Assembly: GCF_022180385.2 (NCBI RefSeq)
Contig: NZ_BQME02000002.1
Span: 186,001 to 250,000 of the forward strand
From: Paenibacillus sp. L3-i20
GTDB lineage: Bacteria; Bacillota; Bacilli; Paenibacillales; Paenibacillaceae
Reading direction: 5' to 3'
DNA: 64,000 nucleotides
Shown: piece after piece, positions 8,811 to 21,348 of the stretch
Layout: every line of letters begins with the position of its first letter
How positions within the stretch are numbered: the first letter of the stretch is position 1
The notes under the pieces: model-generated
Seen by the model: the letters and a program-made list of their open reading frames with translations, nothing else
What the model was told of the DNA's origin: nothing
Database searches by the model: none
Position numbers and translations under genes: made by a program

Positions 8811-9164
8811 GTGAAACGGAAACGAAATCAGAAGCAGGCAAACGATGAACCAAAGGATTTGCCTGCCTTACAGGAATCTTTATCCCTTGTAGATAAAAGA
8901 TTGCAGCATATTGCAACTGAAATGGAACGAACGCACATTGCAGAATACGTTGATTTGTTGAACCGACCTTTTTCAATGATATGGCGCAATTTACTGTCGG
9001 GTACGGCAAGAGGTGTTGGTATTGCGATTGGATTTACTTTTTTTGCAGCTACGATTCTGTATGTCTTACAATTTCTAGGGGCATTGAACCTCCCTATAAT
9101 TGGCGATTATATTGCTGATATTGTACGGATCGTACAGATTCAGCTTGAAGGTAAGGGATATTGA
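8811..9164 (+). CDS. DUF5665 family single-pass membrane protein
   Basis: 117 residues. A basic/acidic N-terminus is followed by RPFSMIWRNLLSGTARGVG and a hydrophobic helix (GIAIGFTFFAATILYVLQFL). This resembles DUF5665 proteins of Paenibacillaceae and Clostridia. GGAGGTGAT lies 7 nt before the GTG at 8811. An earlier GTG/ATG at 8799/8802 would overlap the RBS. The function is unknown. Confidence 0.75.
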   Translation: MKRKRNQKQANDEPKDLPALQESLSLVDKRLQHIATEMERTHIAEYVDLLNRPFSMIWRNLLSGTARGVGIAIGFTFFAATILYVLQFLGALNLPIIGDYIADIVRIVQIQLEGKGY

Positions 9165-9165
9165 T

Positions 9166-9882
9166 TTAATCGTCAGCCTCTAGTCCATGATCACCTTCAT
9201 CGCTGTGAATATAATGATCATATTCACGATTGCGAACAACGGAAACGTGACGGCCAGTAATGTCTGTAGCAAGGAAGCTTTCAATGGATTCTACATATCC
9301 ATCATTTTCCTCTGCTTCAATACCGATGTGGGAATAGTCGGTGGCATTCCGATTTTCGGACATGGCTGGAGAATCTGCATTGCCCCATTGCTCGACAATT
9401 TGCCAAGCATCTTCACCATCAAATCCATTGTAATCAATACGTTCGTCCATGCTAGACCGTCCGAATGGCGGTTGCAAATAAGCTTCTTCGATTGGACGAT
9501 CATGTGACAATTGATTTCTTGGCGCATGTTCGATGCAATAGAGAGTGTCTGGGGCTGCATCGAGTCGTTCATATGGTATTTTTTCACCACAAGAGATACA
9601 AGTGCCATATGTTCCATTTTCCATAGCAGTAAGAGCAGCTTCTATTCGCTTAAGGTGAAGCTCCTCTTGCTCAAGGAGTGCAATATCCTTTTCTCGTTCA
9701 TAAAGCTCGGTTGCAAGATCGCCTGGATGGTTGTCGATGGGTGACAATTCACCGGTTTGATCGCGAAGTGATTGTGCTTTACCGTAATGCTGATTATGAT
9801 ACAGCCTGGATTCAATTTCTTCCTGCTCATTCACCAACCGATTGTGCAGCAAGGCAAGCTTTGGACTTGTTATTGATGTCAT
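9166..9882 (-). CDS. DksA/TraR family zinc-finger protein (YteA/YlyA type)
   Basis: 238 residues. The coiled-coil N-terminus (ALLHNRLVNEQEEIESRL and LYEREKDIALLEQEELHLKRIEAAL) matches the DksA/TraR-like YteA family. So does the four-ligand zinc finger around YGTCISCGEKIPYERLDAAP and LYCIEHA. The C-terminal 100 residues are acidic and unlike DksA. In B. subtilis ylyA lies between ileS and lspA on the same strand; here the gene is inverted. GGACGGTG is 8 nt before the chosen ATG at 9882. An upstream ATG at 9912 is also possible. Confidence 0.85.
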   Translation of the reverse strand: MTSITSPKLALLHNRLVNEQEEIESRLYHNQHYGKAQSLRDQTGELSPIDNHPGDLATELYEREKDIALLEQEELHLKRIEAALTAMENGTYGTCISCGEKIPYERLDAAPDTLYCIEHAPRNQLSHDRPIEEAYLQPPFGRSSMDERIDYNGFDGEDAWQIVEQWGNADSPAMSENRNATDYSHIGIEAEENDGYVESIESFLATDITGRHVSVVRNREYDHYIHSDEGDHGLEADD

Positions 9883-10176
9883 GTAGATTGCACCGTCCTT
9901 TACCGCTAACATAATTGCCTCTATAGCTTTTGCTGTTCAGATTGATTTCAGTATGGGCATGCATGGAAGCTTGATCTTGTATGGAAACGCAATTACTGGT
10001 TCTGTTCAGAGCCATGTGCTACACTAATTAAATTACAAGAAAAATTGTCAAAAAGAGTGATGCTTTAATTGGATGGGCAACAACTTGTAATTGCGATGTA
10101 TAGCTTTCCTTAACGGGCTCAATATCACGCTTGTGGAGTGAAGTTCTGCATTACAAAACTTTTTGGGAGTGGTTAA

Positions 10177-10701
10177 ATGCGTTATTGGTACTATTACCTC
10201 ATTTCAATCATTGTTCTTATTGTTGATTTTGTAACGAAAAAGATTGTTGCTACAAGAATGGAATTGTATGAGGAAATTAGCGTAATAGGTAACTTTTTCC
10301 TTATCACATCTCATCGCAATACGGGTGCAGCATTCGGTATTTTGCAAAATCAGCGCACCTTCTTTATTATTGTTACAGTTGTAATTGTAACGGCATTGAT
10401 TTGGTATTTGCATATGATGAGGAAAGTTGGAAAAACACCTCTATTATTAGGTTTAGCACTCGTACTTGGCGGCGCTATTGGTAATTTTGTAGATCGTGTT
10501 CGATTTGGAGAGGTTGTCGATTTCTTCAAATTTAACTTTGGCAGCTATACGTTCCCCATTTTTAACATTGCGGATTCGGCAATTGTATGTGGAGTAGGGC
10601 TAATCCTGCTTGATACGATTATTAGTATGAGAGAAGAAAAGAAACAGCTTGCGCAAGTAGATAAGGAGCAAAAAGAGCATGAACAGCAATCCAACGCTTG
10701 A
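10177..10701 (+). CDS. lspA: Lipoprotein signal peptidase (signal peptidase II)
   Basis: 174-residue membrane aspartyl protease that cleaves prolipoproteins after lipidation. It has four predicted transmembrane segments. Family motifs are visible: NTGAAFGIL, GGAIGNFVDRVRFGEVVDFF (first catalytic Asp) and FPIFNIADSAIVCG (second catalytic Asp). The C-terminal 20 residues are charged. It overlaps rluD by 23 nt. Confidence 0.96.
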   Translation: MRYWYYYLISIIVLIVDFVTKKIVATRMELYEEISVIGNFFLITSHRNTGAAFGILQNQRTFFIIVTVVIVTALIWYLHMMRKVGKTPLLLGLALVLGGAIGNFVDRVRFGEVVDFFKFNFGSYTFPIFNIADSAIVCGVGLILLDTIISMREEKKQLAQVDKEQKEHEQQSNA

Positions 10702-11620
10702 AGAAGTGACACATGAATGGAAAGTCGAACCCGAGCAAACGGGTGAGAGAATTGATAAATTTGTTGTCGAGCAAATCGACGAAGCGGGTATATCACGGAC
10801 GCAGGTGCAAGAATGGATTAAAGCCGGTGCTGTACAAGTGAATGGCAGTATAGTAAAAGCTAACTACAAAACAGTCGAAGACGATGTTGTTGTACTGACA
10901 ATCCCTGAAGCTGAAAGTATGGACATCGTCGCAGAAGATATCCCTCTTACGGTTATGTACGAGGATTCTGACGTCATTGTTATTAATAAATCGCGTGGAA
11001 TGGTCGTGCATCCAGCTCCTGGACACTCATCGGGTACAGTTGTTAATGCACTTATGCATCATTGTAAAGATCTATCTGGGATTAACGGAATGTTGCGCCC
11101 TGGCATCGTGCATCGAATCGATAAGGACACGACAGGACTACTAATGGCAGCGAAAAATGATCTTGCACATGTGTCGCTTGCTGAGCAGTTGAAAGAGCAC
11201 TCCGTTACTCGCAAATATATTGCATTAGTGCATGGAAATGTGCCTCATGACCATGGAACAATTGACGCTCCAATTGGACGTGATACGAATGATCGGAAGT
11301 TGTTCACAGTGACTGGCCATAATAGTAAAGTAGCTGTTACCCATTTTGTTGTACTGGAGCGACTTGGTGATTTTACACTTATGGAGCTTCAGCTTGAGAC
11401 GGGTAGAACGCATCAAATTAGAGTGCATATGAAATATATTGGCCATCCACTTGCTGGTGACCCTGTATATGGTGTAAATAAAACGGTTGCCCTCAAAGGA
11501 CAAGCGTTGCACGCTGCATTACTTGGATTCACACATCCTCGTACAGGTGAGCGTTTAAACTTTGAAGTACCGATTCCCGATGATATGGAACATGTATTAA
11601 ACAGTTTGCGTCTACGTTAA
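10679..11620 (+). CDS. RluD-family 23S rRNA pseudouridine synthase (YlyB)
   Basis: 313 residues. An N-terminal S4 domain (about 20-85; ERIDKFVVEQ, SRTQVQEWIKAGAVQVNG) is followed by a TruA/RluA catalytic domain. The active-site motif is GIVHRIDKDTTGLLMAAK, with the catalytic Asp in RIDKDT. LETGRTHQIRVHM and GHPLAGDPVYG are further RluA-family landmarks. The start lies inside lspA with AAGGAG 10 nt upstream, indicating coupling. Confidence 0.93.
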   Translation: MNSNPTLEEVTHEWKVEPEQTGERIDKFVVEQIDEAGISRTQVQEWIKAGAVQVNGSIVKANYKTVEDDVVVLTIPEAESMDIVAEDIPLTVMYEDSDVIVINKSRGMVVHPAPGHSSGTVVNALMHHCKDLSGINGMLRPGIVHRIDKDTTGLLMAAKNDLAHVSLAEQLKEHSVTRKYIALVHGNVPHDHGTIDAPIGRDTNDRKLFTVTGHNSKVAVTHFVVLERLGDFTLMELQLETGRTHQIRVHMKYIGHPLAGDPVYGVNKTVALKGQALHAALLGFTHPRTGERLNFEVPIPDDMEHVLNSLRLR

Positions 11621-11775
11621 TGTCAGTTTGATTGCAGCTCAAATAATTAGCATGCCAGTAAGTGCTGAAATAAGTGCAAACTTTTCGGCAGATCCTGCAT
11701 TATGTTGCTTCTGAAAGTACGTTATTCTATTCATATCATAGGTGAATTTATTGGGGATAGGGATAGGTGACATTC

Positions 11776-13011
11776 ATGACAGCTATTAATCAAAATTACT
11801 TGGAGCTGCAAGGCAGCTATTTATTTTCTGAAATTGCGAAAAGACGGACTAAATTCATTCAAGAAAACCCGAATGCGGAAATTATTAGCCTTGGCATTGG
11901 TGACGTTACTCGCGGCTTGCCGCAATCCGTATTGAAAGCGATGCACGGTGCTGTGGACGAGCTGGCTGAGCCGGGTACTTTCCGTGGATATGGGCCAGAG
12001 CAAGGTTATGATTTCCTCATTCAAGCGATTATCGAAAATGATTACAAAGCGCGGGGTATCGATATTGCTGTTAATGAAGTGTTTGTTAGTGACGGCTCGA
12101 AATGTGATGTCGGCAACATTCAAGAAATTTTCAGCACAGACAGCATCATTGCTGTACAAGATCCTGTATACCCTGTTTACGTCGATACAAACGTTATGGC
12201 AGGACGTTCAGGAAAGTACAATCAAGAGACGAAGCGTTATGAAAACATCGTTTACTTGGAATGTACTGCGGAAAATAATTTCAAGCCAAGTTTGCCCGAC
12301 CGCAAAGTTGATTTGATTTATCTCTGCTATCCGAACAATCCAACGGGCATGACGCTGACAAAAGCCGAGTTGCAAGTTTGGGTTGACTACGCTAGAGAAA
12401 ATAAATGCTTAATCTTATTTGACTCCGCGTATGAAGCGTTCATCCAAGAAGAGGATGTTCCACATAGCATTTATGAAATTGAAGGAGCTAGAGAAGTTGC
12501 AATTGAATTCCGCAGTTTCTCGAAAACGGCTGGATTTACAGGCATTCGCTGCGCGTATACTGTTGTACCGCGCGATCTCAAAGGCTTCGATATCGAAGGC
12601 AACTCCGTTCTAATCAATGACCTTTGGAATCGTCGTCACACGACGAAGTTCAATGGCGTTTCTTATGTGACACAACGCGGGGCCGCAGCTATCTATTCCG
12701 AAGAGGGCAAACAAGAAATTGCTTCCTTGGTCGAATATTATATGACAAATGCAGCTATTATCCGTGATGGTCTGGCATCTCTTGGTCTAGAAGTGTTCGG
12801 CGGGGTCAATGCTCCTTACATTTGGCTGAAGACGCCAAAGGGAATGGATTCATGGAGCTTCTTCGATAAGTTGCTGAATGAAGCAAACATCGTAGGTACA
12901 CCAGGTGTTGGGTTTGGGCAGAGCGGTCAAGGCTACTTCCGTCTTACAGCTTTCGGAAGCCGCGAAAATACGGAAAAAGCGGTTGAACGTATTCGTAAGC
13001 TGAGCCTTTAA
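11776..13011 (+). CDS. dapL: LL-diaminopimelate aminotransferase
   Basis: 411-residue fold-type I PLP aminotransferase that converts tetrahydrodipicolinate directly to LL-diaminopimelate for lysine and peptidoglycan. Signatures are [48 protein letters not shown] and the PLP lysine in [12 protein letters not shown] (Lys250). The ATG at 11776 follows AGGTGA by 5 nt; the GTG at 11767 overlaps that RBS. It stands alone between rluD and the pyr leader. Confidence 0.94.
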   Translation: MTAINQNYLELQGSYLFSEIAKRRTKFIQENPNAEIISLGIGDVTRGLPQSVLKAMHGAVDELAEPGTFRGYGPEQGYDFLIQAIIENDYKARGIDIAVNEVFVSDGSKCDVGNIQEIFSTDSIIAVQDPVYPVYVDTNVMAGRSGKYNQETKRYENIVYLECTAENNFKPSLPDRKVDLIYLCYPNNPTGMTLTKAELQVWVDYARENKCLILFDSAYEAFIQEEDVPHSIYEIEGAREVAIEFRSFSKTAGFTGIRCAYTVVPRDLKGFDIEGNSVLINDLWNRRHTTKFNGVSYVTQRGAAAIYSEEGKQEIASLVEYYMTNAAIIRDGLASLGLEVFGGVNAPYIWLKTPKGMDSWSFFDKLLNEANIVGTPGVGFGQSGQGYFRLTAFGSRENTEKAVERIRKLSL

Positions 13012-13102
13012 ACAATTTTTCAAGTAGACGTTATTAACGTTATCTCTGCATAGTCGGGTGGAAATAGCCCACACTAATGACGAGCAAAAGGCATATATGC
13101 TC

Positions 13103-13131
13103 TTGACTTCTTTTGTCGATCGTGGGATAAT
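13103..13131 (+). promoter_or_regulatory. Promoter of the pyr operon
   Basis: TTGACT (13103-13108), 17-nt spacer, GATAAT (13126-13131), directly upstream of the PyrR attenuator leader. Confidence 0.8.
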
Positions 13132-13139
13132 TCCTATGA

Positions 13140-14840
<1,701 letters not shown>

Positions 14841-14887
14841 CAGAACTTATACGTTATAACCGAATATAACCGGAGGGTGAATGAACA

Positions 14888-16174
14888 ATGTCGTTATGGA
14901 TCATTAACGGAAACGTCTGGAATGAAGAAACGGGTCGCACAGAGAAAAAACATTTACGTGTTAATGAAGGTAAAATTGCAGAGCTAGTGGATGGCAGTGC
15001 AAGTATCGATACTGGAAGTGCGGAAGTTATTAATGCAGATGGTAAGCTCGTATCAGCTGGCTTTATCGATATGCATGTACATTTGAGAGATCCGGGATTT
15101 GAACATAAAGAAGATATTATAACAGGTTCACGTTCAGCAGCAAAGGGCGGCTTTACAACAATCGCTTGTATGCCTAACACGCGTCCAGTTATCGATAAGC
15201 CAGAGACTGTAAAGTACGTATTGGATAAAGCAGCTGAAGCGGGTATCGTAAAGGTTCTTCCATACGCCGCGATTACAAAAAACGAGCTTGGTAGAGAGTT
15301 AACAGACTTCGCAGCACTTAAAGAAGCTGGCGCAATCGGATTTACAGATGACGGCGTAGGCGTTCAAAATGCTCAGATGATGAAAAATGCAATGGCACTT
15401 GCCAAGTCGCTGGATATACCAGTTATCGCACATTGTGAAGATGACACGTTAGTTGAGGGCGCATGGGCAAGCGAAGGGGCATTCTCCCGCAAGCATGGTC
15501 TTAAAGGGATTCCAAATGAATCCGAAGCGATTCATGTTGGCCGTGATGTTCTTCTTGCAGAAGCAACAGGCGTTCATTATCATGTCTGTCATGTTAGCAC
15601 AGAGCAGTCCGTTCGTCTGATCAGACTAGCTAAAAGCGTTGGCATTAAAGTAACTGCTGAAGTTTGCCCGCATCATCTTATTCTTTCGGATGAGGACATT
15701 CCGGGTCTAGACGATGCCAATTGGAAAATGAACCCTCCGCTGCGCACGCCACGAGATGTTCAAGCCGTAATTGAAGGACTAGAAGATGGCACACTCGACA
15801 TGATCGTAACTGATCATGCGCCCCATAGCGCAGAAGAAAAAGGTCGCGGTGTTGATTTAGCGCCATTCGGCATTGTTGGGTTCGAAACAGCTTTTCCGCT
15901 CCTGTATACAAAGTTTGTTGAAACAGGCAAGTGGACGCTGGGCTTCCTTCTACAACGTATGACTTCAGACCCGGCTCGAGTGTTCCGATTGGAAACGGGG
16001 AACCTAGTGCAAGGCGCACCAGCGGATCTTACGATTGTTGATTTGGATAACGAACGAGAGGTTGATCCTGCAACGTTCCTGTCGAAGAGCAACAATACAC
16101 CATTCGGTGGATGGAAATTAAAAGGATGGCCAGTTGTAACTATTGTTGATGGAAAGATTGTTTGGACGGAATAG
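14888..16174 (+). CDS. pyrC: Dihydroorotase
   Basis: 428-residue type I dihydroorotase of the amidohydrolase superfamily that closes carbamoyl aspartate to dihydroorotate. Zn ligands are visible in FIDMHVHLRDPGFEHKED, IAHCEDDTL, HYHVCHVSTE and the catalytic-Asp motif MIVTDHAPHSAEEKG. The lysine often carboxylated in amidohydrolases is not obvious, as in other Bacillota type I enzymes. A GGAGGGTG-type RBS precedes it. Confidence 0.95.
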   Translation: MSLWIINGNVWNEETGRTEKKHLRVNEGKIAELVDGSASIDTGSAEVINADGKLVSAGFIDMHVHLRDPGFEHKEDIITGSRSAAKGGFTTIACMPNTRPVIDKPETVKYVLDKAAEAGIVKVLPYAAITKNELGRELTDFAALKEAGAIGFTDDGVGVQNAQMMKNAMALAKSLDIPVIAHCEDDTLVEGAWASEGAFSRKHGLKGIPNESEAIHVGRDVLLAEATGVHYHVCHVSTEQSVRLIRLAKSVGIKVTAEVCPHHLILSDEDIPGLDDANWKMNPPLRTPRDVQAVIEGLEDGTLDMIVTDHAPHSAEEKGRGVDLAPFGIVGFETAFPLLYTKFVETGKWTLGFLLQRMTSDPARVFRLETGNLVQGAPADLTIVDLDNEREVDPATFLSKSNNTPFGGWKLKGWPVVTIVDGKIVWTE

Positions 16175-16204
16175 ACTTTTATTAACACCAGAGGAGTGAT
16201 TCGG

Positions 16205-17350
16205 ATGCAAGCAAGACTATTGTTGGAAGATGGAACATTATTCACCGGCTTATCCTTCGGCGCTGAAGCGCAAATGATGGGCGAGGTTGTTTTCAATACA
16301 GGTATTACAGGTTATCAAGAGGTGCTTTCTGACCCGTCATATTGTGGTCAAATCGTTACGATGACGTACCCGCTAATTGGTAACTACGGCATCACTCGCG
16401 ATGATTTTGAATCAATGCGTCCATACATTCATGGCTTCGTCGTACGTCGTCATGAGCCGGTACCTAGCAACTGGCGTGCACAATATTCTCTTGGTCAATT
16501 GTTAAAAGAATACGATATTCCAGGCATCAGCGATATCGATACGCGTATGCTTACACGCAAACTGCGCCACTTCGGTACGATGAAAGGTCTAATTACAACT
16601 GGCAATGAGCGTGTGGAAGAACTTGCAGAACGTCTAAGCTTGTCCACCTTGATGACTGATCAAGTAGCTCGCACATCTACAAAGCATGTATTCTCAAGCC
16701 CAGGCAATCGTGAACGGATCGTTCTTGTTGACTTTGGTGCAAAAAGCGGTATTTTGCGCGAGTTGACACAGCGCGGCTGTGATGTAATCGTTGTTCCTCA
16801 TGACACAACGGCAGATGAAATCCGTCGTTATGCACCTGATGGCATTCAATTGTCTAACGGTCCTGGGGATCCAAAAGATGTTCCTCATGCAGTGAAAATG
16901 ATTTCTGAATTGCTTGGTGAAATTCCGATTTTCGGGATCTGCCTTGGACATCAACTGTTCGCACTTGCTTGCGGAGCAGACACCGGCAAACTTAAATTCG
17001 GTCACCGCGGCGGCAATCACCCGGTGAAAGAGCTTGAAACTAATCGTTGCTACATTACTTCACAAAACCATGGCTACACGGTAGTAGATTCTTCTGTGGA
17101 AGGTACTCCACTTGTAGTTACACACATTAATAATAACGATAAGACGATTGAGGGCCTTAAACATAATACTTATCCAGCGTTCTCTGTGCAGTACCATCCA
17201 GAAGCTGCTCCAGGACCGTTTGATTCCAGCTATTTATTCGATGAATTTCTAGAGATGATCCGTACACATAAAAGAAATAACCCAACAAAACCTCGCCAGG
17301 CTATCCTGTCCGAGACGTTGAGAGGAGAGCTTCAGTATGCCCAAAAATAA
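16205..17350 (+). CDS. carA: Carbamoyl phosphate synthase small (glutaminase) subunit
   Basis: 381 residues. The N-terminal CPSase small-chain domain ([33 protein letters not shown]) is followed by a class I glutamine amidotransferase with nucleophile Cys246 in [16 protein letters not shown] and HPEAAPGP near the C-terminus. It supplies ammonia to CarB. The ATG at 16205 is 8 nt after GAGGAG. It overlaps carB by 14 nt. Confidence 0.96.
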   Translation: MQARLLLEDGTLFTGLSFGAEAQMMGEVVFNTGITGYQEVLSDPSYCGQIVTMTYPLIGNYGITRDDFESMRPYIHGFVVRRHEPVPSNWRAQYSLGQLLKEYDIPGISDIDTRMLTRKLRHFGTMKGLITTGNERVEELAERLSLSTLMTDQVARTSTKHVFSSPGNRERIVLVDFGAKSGILRELTQRGCDVIVVPHDTTADEIRRYAPDGIQLSNGPGDPKDVPHAVKMISELLGEIPIFGICLGHQLFALACGADTGKLKFGHRGGNHPVKELETNRCYITSQNHGYTVVDSSVEGTPLVVTHINNNDKTIEGLKHNTYPAFSVQYHPEAAPGPFDSSYLFDEFLEMIRTHKRNNPTKPRQAILSETLRGELQYAQK

Positions 17351-20300
17351 TGAACTCAAAAAAATTCTTGTAATCGGGTCAGGCCCGATTGTTATCGGTC
17401 AAGCGGCGGAATTTGATTATGCTGGAACTCAAGCTTGTCAAGCGCTTAAGGAGGAAGGCTACGAAGTTGTCCTAATCAACAGTAATCCAGCTACGATCAT
17501 GACGGATACGAACATGGCAGATAAAGTCTACATCGAGCCGATCACATTAGAATTTGTATCTCAAATCATTCGTCAAGAGCGTCCAGATGGTTTGCTTCCA
17601 ACGCTTGGCGGACAAACGGGTCTTAATATGGCAGTTGAACTTGCTCGTGCTGGCGTTCTAGAGCGTGAGAATGTGAAGCTGCTAGGTACACAACTAATCG
17701 CTATTGAGAAAGCGGAAGATCGTGATTTGTTCCGTGATCTTATGCGTGAGCTTGAACAACCAGTACCAGATAGCGACATCGTTACTACTGTTGAAGATGC
17801 TGTGACATTCGCTAACCGAATCGGATATCCAATTATCGTTCGTCCTGCTTACACACTAGGCGGTACAGGTGGCGGTATTTGTGCGAATGAAGAAGAGTTG
17901 CTTGAAATCGTTGCTTCCGGTATTCGGTATAGCCCGATCAACCAATGTCTAATCGAGAAATCGATTGCTGGCATGAAGGAAGTTGAATATGAAGTAATGC
18001 GCGATGCGAACGACAACTGTATCGTCGTGTGCAACATGGAAAACTTTGATCCGGTTGGCGTACACACAGGCGACAGTATTGTTGTAGCGCCTTCTCAAAC
18101 ATTGTCAGATCGTGAATATCAGATGCTTCGTTCTGCATCATTGAAAATAATTAGAGCGCTGAACATCGAAGGCGGATGTAACGTACAGTTCGCGCTTGAT
18201 CCACACAGCTACCAATATTATGTTATTGAAGTTAACCCGCGTGTAAGCCGTTCGTCTGCGCTAGCTTCCAAAGCAACGGGATATCCAATTGCTAAGATGG
18301 CAGCAAAAATTGCGGTCGGTTATACACTTGATGAGCTGGTTAACCCAGTAACAGGACAAACTTACGCTTGCTTCGAGCCTACACTCGACTATATCGTATC
18401 GAAAATCCCTCGCTGGCCTTTTGATAAATTCGTAAATGCTAACCGTAAGCTAGGTACGCAAATGAAGGCAACAGGCGAAGTTATGGCTATTGGCCGTACA
18501 TTTGAAGAGTCTATTCATAAAGCGGTTCGTTCACTTGAGATTGGTGCACATCGTATTCATCTAAAAGAAGCTTCTTCCCTTGAAGAGTCTGTACTTCGCA
18601 GCCGTTTGGAAAAACCGGATGATGAGCGTATGTTCCTTGTTGCGGAAGCATTCCGCCGCGGTTACTCCCTGCAAGAGATTCAAACGATTACGAATATCGA
18701 CTGGTGGTTCCTAGACAAAATTCAATCCATCGTACAATTCGAGGATCGTCTGCGTAAAGAATCAACATTGAATCTGCAATCTCTTTATGAAGCGAAACGG
18801 AAAGGTTTCTCTGATCGTTCTATCGCCGAAATTCGTAAGGAAGGTTTCCCGAACGGAAGTCATACAACAGAAGCGGATGTACGCGCGTTCCGGTTAGAAA
18901 ATAACTTGAAACCAGTTTACAAAATGGTTGATACATGTGCGGCTGAGTTCGAAGCAACAACTCCTTACTACTACTCCACTTATGAAGTAGAGAACGAAGT
19001 TATTGAAACGACTAAGCAGAAGGTACTGGTACTTGGTTCAGGTCCAATTCGTATCGGACAAGGTATTGAATTCGACTACTCTACAGTACATGCGGTATGG
19101 GCGATCCAGAACGCAGGATATGAAGCGGTTATTATTAACAACAATCCAGAGACTGTATCGACGGACTTTAGTACATCGGATCGTCTTTACTTCGAGCCTC
19201 TATTCTTCGAAGATGTTATGAATGTTATCGAGCAAGAGAAGCCAATTGGTGTTATCGTACAATTCGGTGGTCAAACGGCAATTAATCTAGCAGCTCCGCT
19301 TGTAAAAGCTGGCGTACGTATTCTCGGCTCCAGCCTAGAGAGCATTGATGCAGCTGAAGACCGCAAAAAATTCGAAGCATTGCTACGTAAGCTGGATATT
19401 GCACAACCAGAAGGAAACACAGTTACTTCGGTTGACGAAGCAGTTGTTACTGCGCAGAAGCTTGGTTATCCGGTGTTAGTTCGACCTTCGTATGTACTAG
19501 GCGGACGTGCAATGGAGATTGTATACTCCGATGAAGAGCTTCTTGGTTATATGGAAGTTGCTGTTAAGATTAATCCTGAACATCCGGTACTAATTGACCG
19601 CTACATGCTTGGTAAAGAAGCTGAAGTTGATGCAATTTGCGACGGAGAAACAGTTCTTATTCCGGGCATTATGGAGCATGTTGAACGTGCAGGCGTCCAT
19701 TCCGGTGACTCGATTGCGGTATACCCTCCGCAATCACTATCAGACGATATTAAGAAACAAATTGTTGATATTACGATCAAGATCGCAAAAGAATTTAAAG
19801 TGCTTGGTCTAGTAAACATTCAATTTGTTATCCATAAGGAACAAGTATATGTGATCGAGGTTAACCCGCGTTCCTCGCGTACGGTACCGTTCTTAAGCAA
19901 GGTTACTAACATTCCGATGGCTAATCTAGCGACAAAAGCGATCATGGGCACGAAGCTTGCGGATCTTGGCTACACAGATGGACTATGGCCAGAAGATGAA
20001 TTCGTTTCCGTAAAGGTCCCAGTATTCTCCTTTGCGAAGCTTCGCCGCGTCGATCCAACCCTTACTCCAGAGATGAAATCAACGGGTGAAGTTATGGGCC
20101 GCGATGTACAATATGCTAAAGCATTGTACAAAGGACTTATCGGAGCTGGTATGAAAATTCCTACTTCTGGTGCAATCGTAGCGACTGTAGCAGACAAAGA
20201 TAAAGAAGAAGCAGTCGAGTTGCTTCGTGGCTTCTACAATATAGGTTACAAAATTTTTGCAACAGGGGGTACAGCGACTGCACTAGAGGATGCGGGTCTG

Positions 20301-20555
20301 CATGTAACTCGTGTGAACAAGTTAAGTGAAGGAGCTCCTAACATTCTTGACCTCGTTCGTGAAGGCAAAGCACATTTTGTTGTCAACACGTTGACTAAAG
20401 GCAAGGCTCCTGAGCGTGATGGCTTCCGTATTAGACGTGAAGCAGTTGAGAACGGAGTCGTTTGTATGACTTCCCTTGATACGGTTCGTGCATTGCTCAG
20501 AATGATGGAGACGATTAACTTCTCATCGAATGCTATGCCGGTTGTTTTAAAATAA
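17337..20555 (+). CDS. carB: Carbamoyl phosphate synthase large subunit
   Basis: 1072 residues with the expected internal duplication. The first half starts [20 protein letters not shown]; the second has [20 protein letters not shown] at about residue 560. Both ATP-grasp domains are evident ([27 protein letters not shown]). A C-terminal MGS-like regulatory domain ([20 protein letters not shown]) probably binds effectors. It makes carbamoyl phosphate from bicarbonate, ammonia and 2 ATP. Confidence 0.97.
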   Translation: MPKNNELKKILVIGSGPIVIGQAAEFDYAGTQACQALKEEGYEVVLINSNPATIMTDTNMADKVYIEPITLEFVSQIIRQERPDGLLPTLGGQTGLNMAVELARAGVLERENVKLLGTQLIAIEKAEDRDLFRDLMRELEQPVPDSDIVTTVEDAVTFANRIGYPIIVRPAYTLGGTGGGICANEEELLEIVASGIRYSPINQCLIEKSIAGMKEVEYEVMRDANDNCIVVCNMENFDPVGVHTGDSIVVAPSQTLSDREYQMLRSASLKIIRALNIEGGCNVQFALDPHSYQYYVIEVNPRVSRSSALASKATGYPIAKMAAKIAVGYTLDELVNPVTGQTYACFEPTLDYIVSKIPRWPFDKFVNANRKLGTQMKATGEVMAIGRTFEESIHKAVRSLEIGAHRIHLKEASSLEESVLRSRLEKPDDERMFLVAEAFRRGYSLQEIQTITNIDWWFLDKIQSIVQFEDRLRKESTLNLQSLYEAKRKGFSDRSIAEIRKEGFPNGSHTTEADVRAFRLENNLKPVYKMVDTCAAEFEATTPYYYSTYEVENEVIETTKQKVLVLGSGPIRIGQGIEFDYSTVHAVWAIQNAGYEAVIINNNPETVSTDFSTSDRLYFEPLFFEDVMNVIEQEKPIGVIVQFGGQTAINLAAPLVKAGVRILGSSLESIDAAEDRKKFEALLRKLDIAQPEGNTVTSVDEAVVTAQKLGYPVLVRPSYVLGGRAMEIVYSDEELLGYMEVAVKINPEHPVLIDRYMLGKEAEVDAICDGETVLIPGIMEHVERAGVHSGDSIAVYPPQSLSDDIKKQIVDITIKIAKEFKVLGLVNIQFVIHKEQVYVIEVNPRSSRTVPFLSKVTNIPMANLATKAIMGTKLADLGYTDGLWPEDEFVSVKVPVFSFAKLRRVDPTLTPEMKSTGEVMGRDVQYAKALYKGLIGAGMKIPTSGAIVATVADKDKEEAVELLRGFYNIGYKIFATGGTATALEDAGLHVTRVNKLSEGAPNILDLVREGKAHFVVNTLTKGKAPERDGFRIRREAVENGVVCMTSLDTVRALLRMMETINFSSNAMPVVLK

Positions 20556-20616
20556 ATGATGAAGTTGAAAAGTAATATTAGCTTAGTTCTACAAAACTAG
20601 TTTGGAGGGAATGGCA

Positions 20617-21348
20617 ATGAAGCTGTCAAGAGAACAGGCGGCAGGACGAGTTATGGTAGCACTGGATTATCCAGATGCCAAGGCCGCCGAACGGCTCATA
20701 GAAGAGCTAAAGGGCATTCCCTGTTATATGAAGGTCGGAATGCAGCTATTCTACGCTGCCGGTCCCTCCTTCGTGGAGAGTTTGAAGAAACGCGGCTACT
20801 ATGTGTTTCTAGATGTCAAAATGCATGATATTCCTAACACCGTCAAAGGTGGTGCGAACAGCGTAACTCGGCTAGGTGTGGACATGTTTAATGTCCACGC
20901 TGCTGGCGGGACTGCAATGATGGAAGCGGCTCTTGAAGGTGTTGAGCAAGCAATGATAGCAGGGGGCACTAAACCATCGGTTATTGCTGTTACACAGCTG
21001 ACAAGCACAAGCCAAGAGGTGCTGAACGAGCAGATCGGAATTACTGGATCTGTCGAGAGTGCAGTATTACGGTATGCGGAACTTGCAAAAGCAGCTGGGC
21101 TAAATGGTGTTGTTGCTTCACCATCCGAAGTTGTTGCGATCAAGGAAGCTTGTGGCGTTGCATTCCAAACTGTAACTCCGGGCATTAGACCTGTAGGTGC
21201 AGCATTGAATGACCAATCACGCATTATGACACCTAGTGATGCGCTTAGGCAGGGTACTGACTTTATGGTTATAGGACGTCCGATTACGGCTTCTCCTAAT
21301 CCGCGTGCCGCATTGGAATCTATTATCGAGGAGCTGACCCAAGCATGA
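20617..21348 (+). CDS. pyrF: Orotidine 5-phosphate decarboxylase
   Basis: 243-residue TIM-barrel enzyme for the final step to UMP. The catalytic Asp/Lys tetrad motif is VFLDVKMHDIPNTVKGG; VTPGIRPVG and FMVIGRPIT form the phosphate site. The ATG at 20617 lies 7 nt after GGAGGG; an ATG at 20611 would be too close to that RBS. No pyrK or pyrD lies between carB and this gene. It overlaps pyrE by 4 nt. Confidence 0.96.
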   Translation: MKLSREQAAGRVMVALDYPDAKAAERLIEELKGIPCYMKVGMQLFYAAGPSFVESLKKRGYYVFLDVKMHDIPNTVKGGANSVTRLGVDMFNVHAAGGTAMMEAALEGVEQAMIAGGTKPSVIAVTQLTSTSQEVLNEQIGITGSVESAVLRYAELAKAAGLNGVVASPSEVVAIKEACGVAFQTVTPGIRPVGAALNDQSRIMTPSDALRQGTDFMVIGRPITASPNPRAALESIIEELTQA

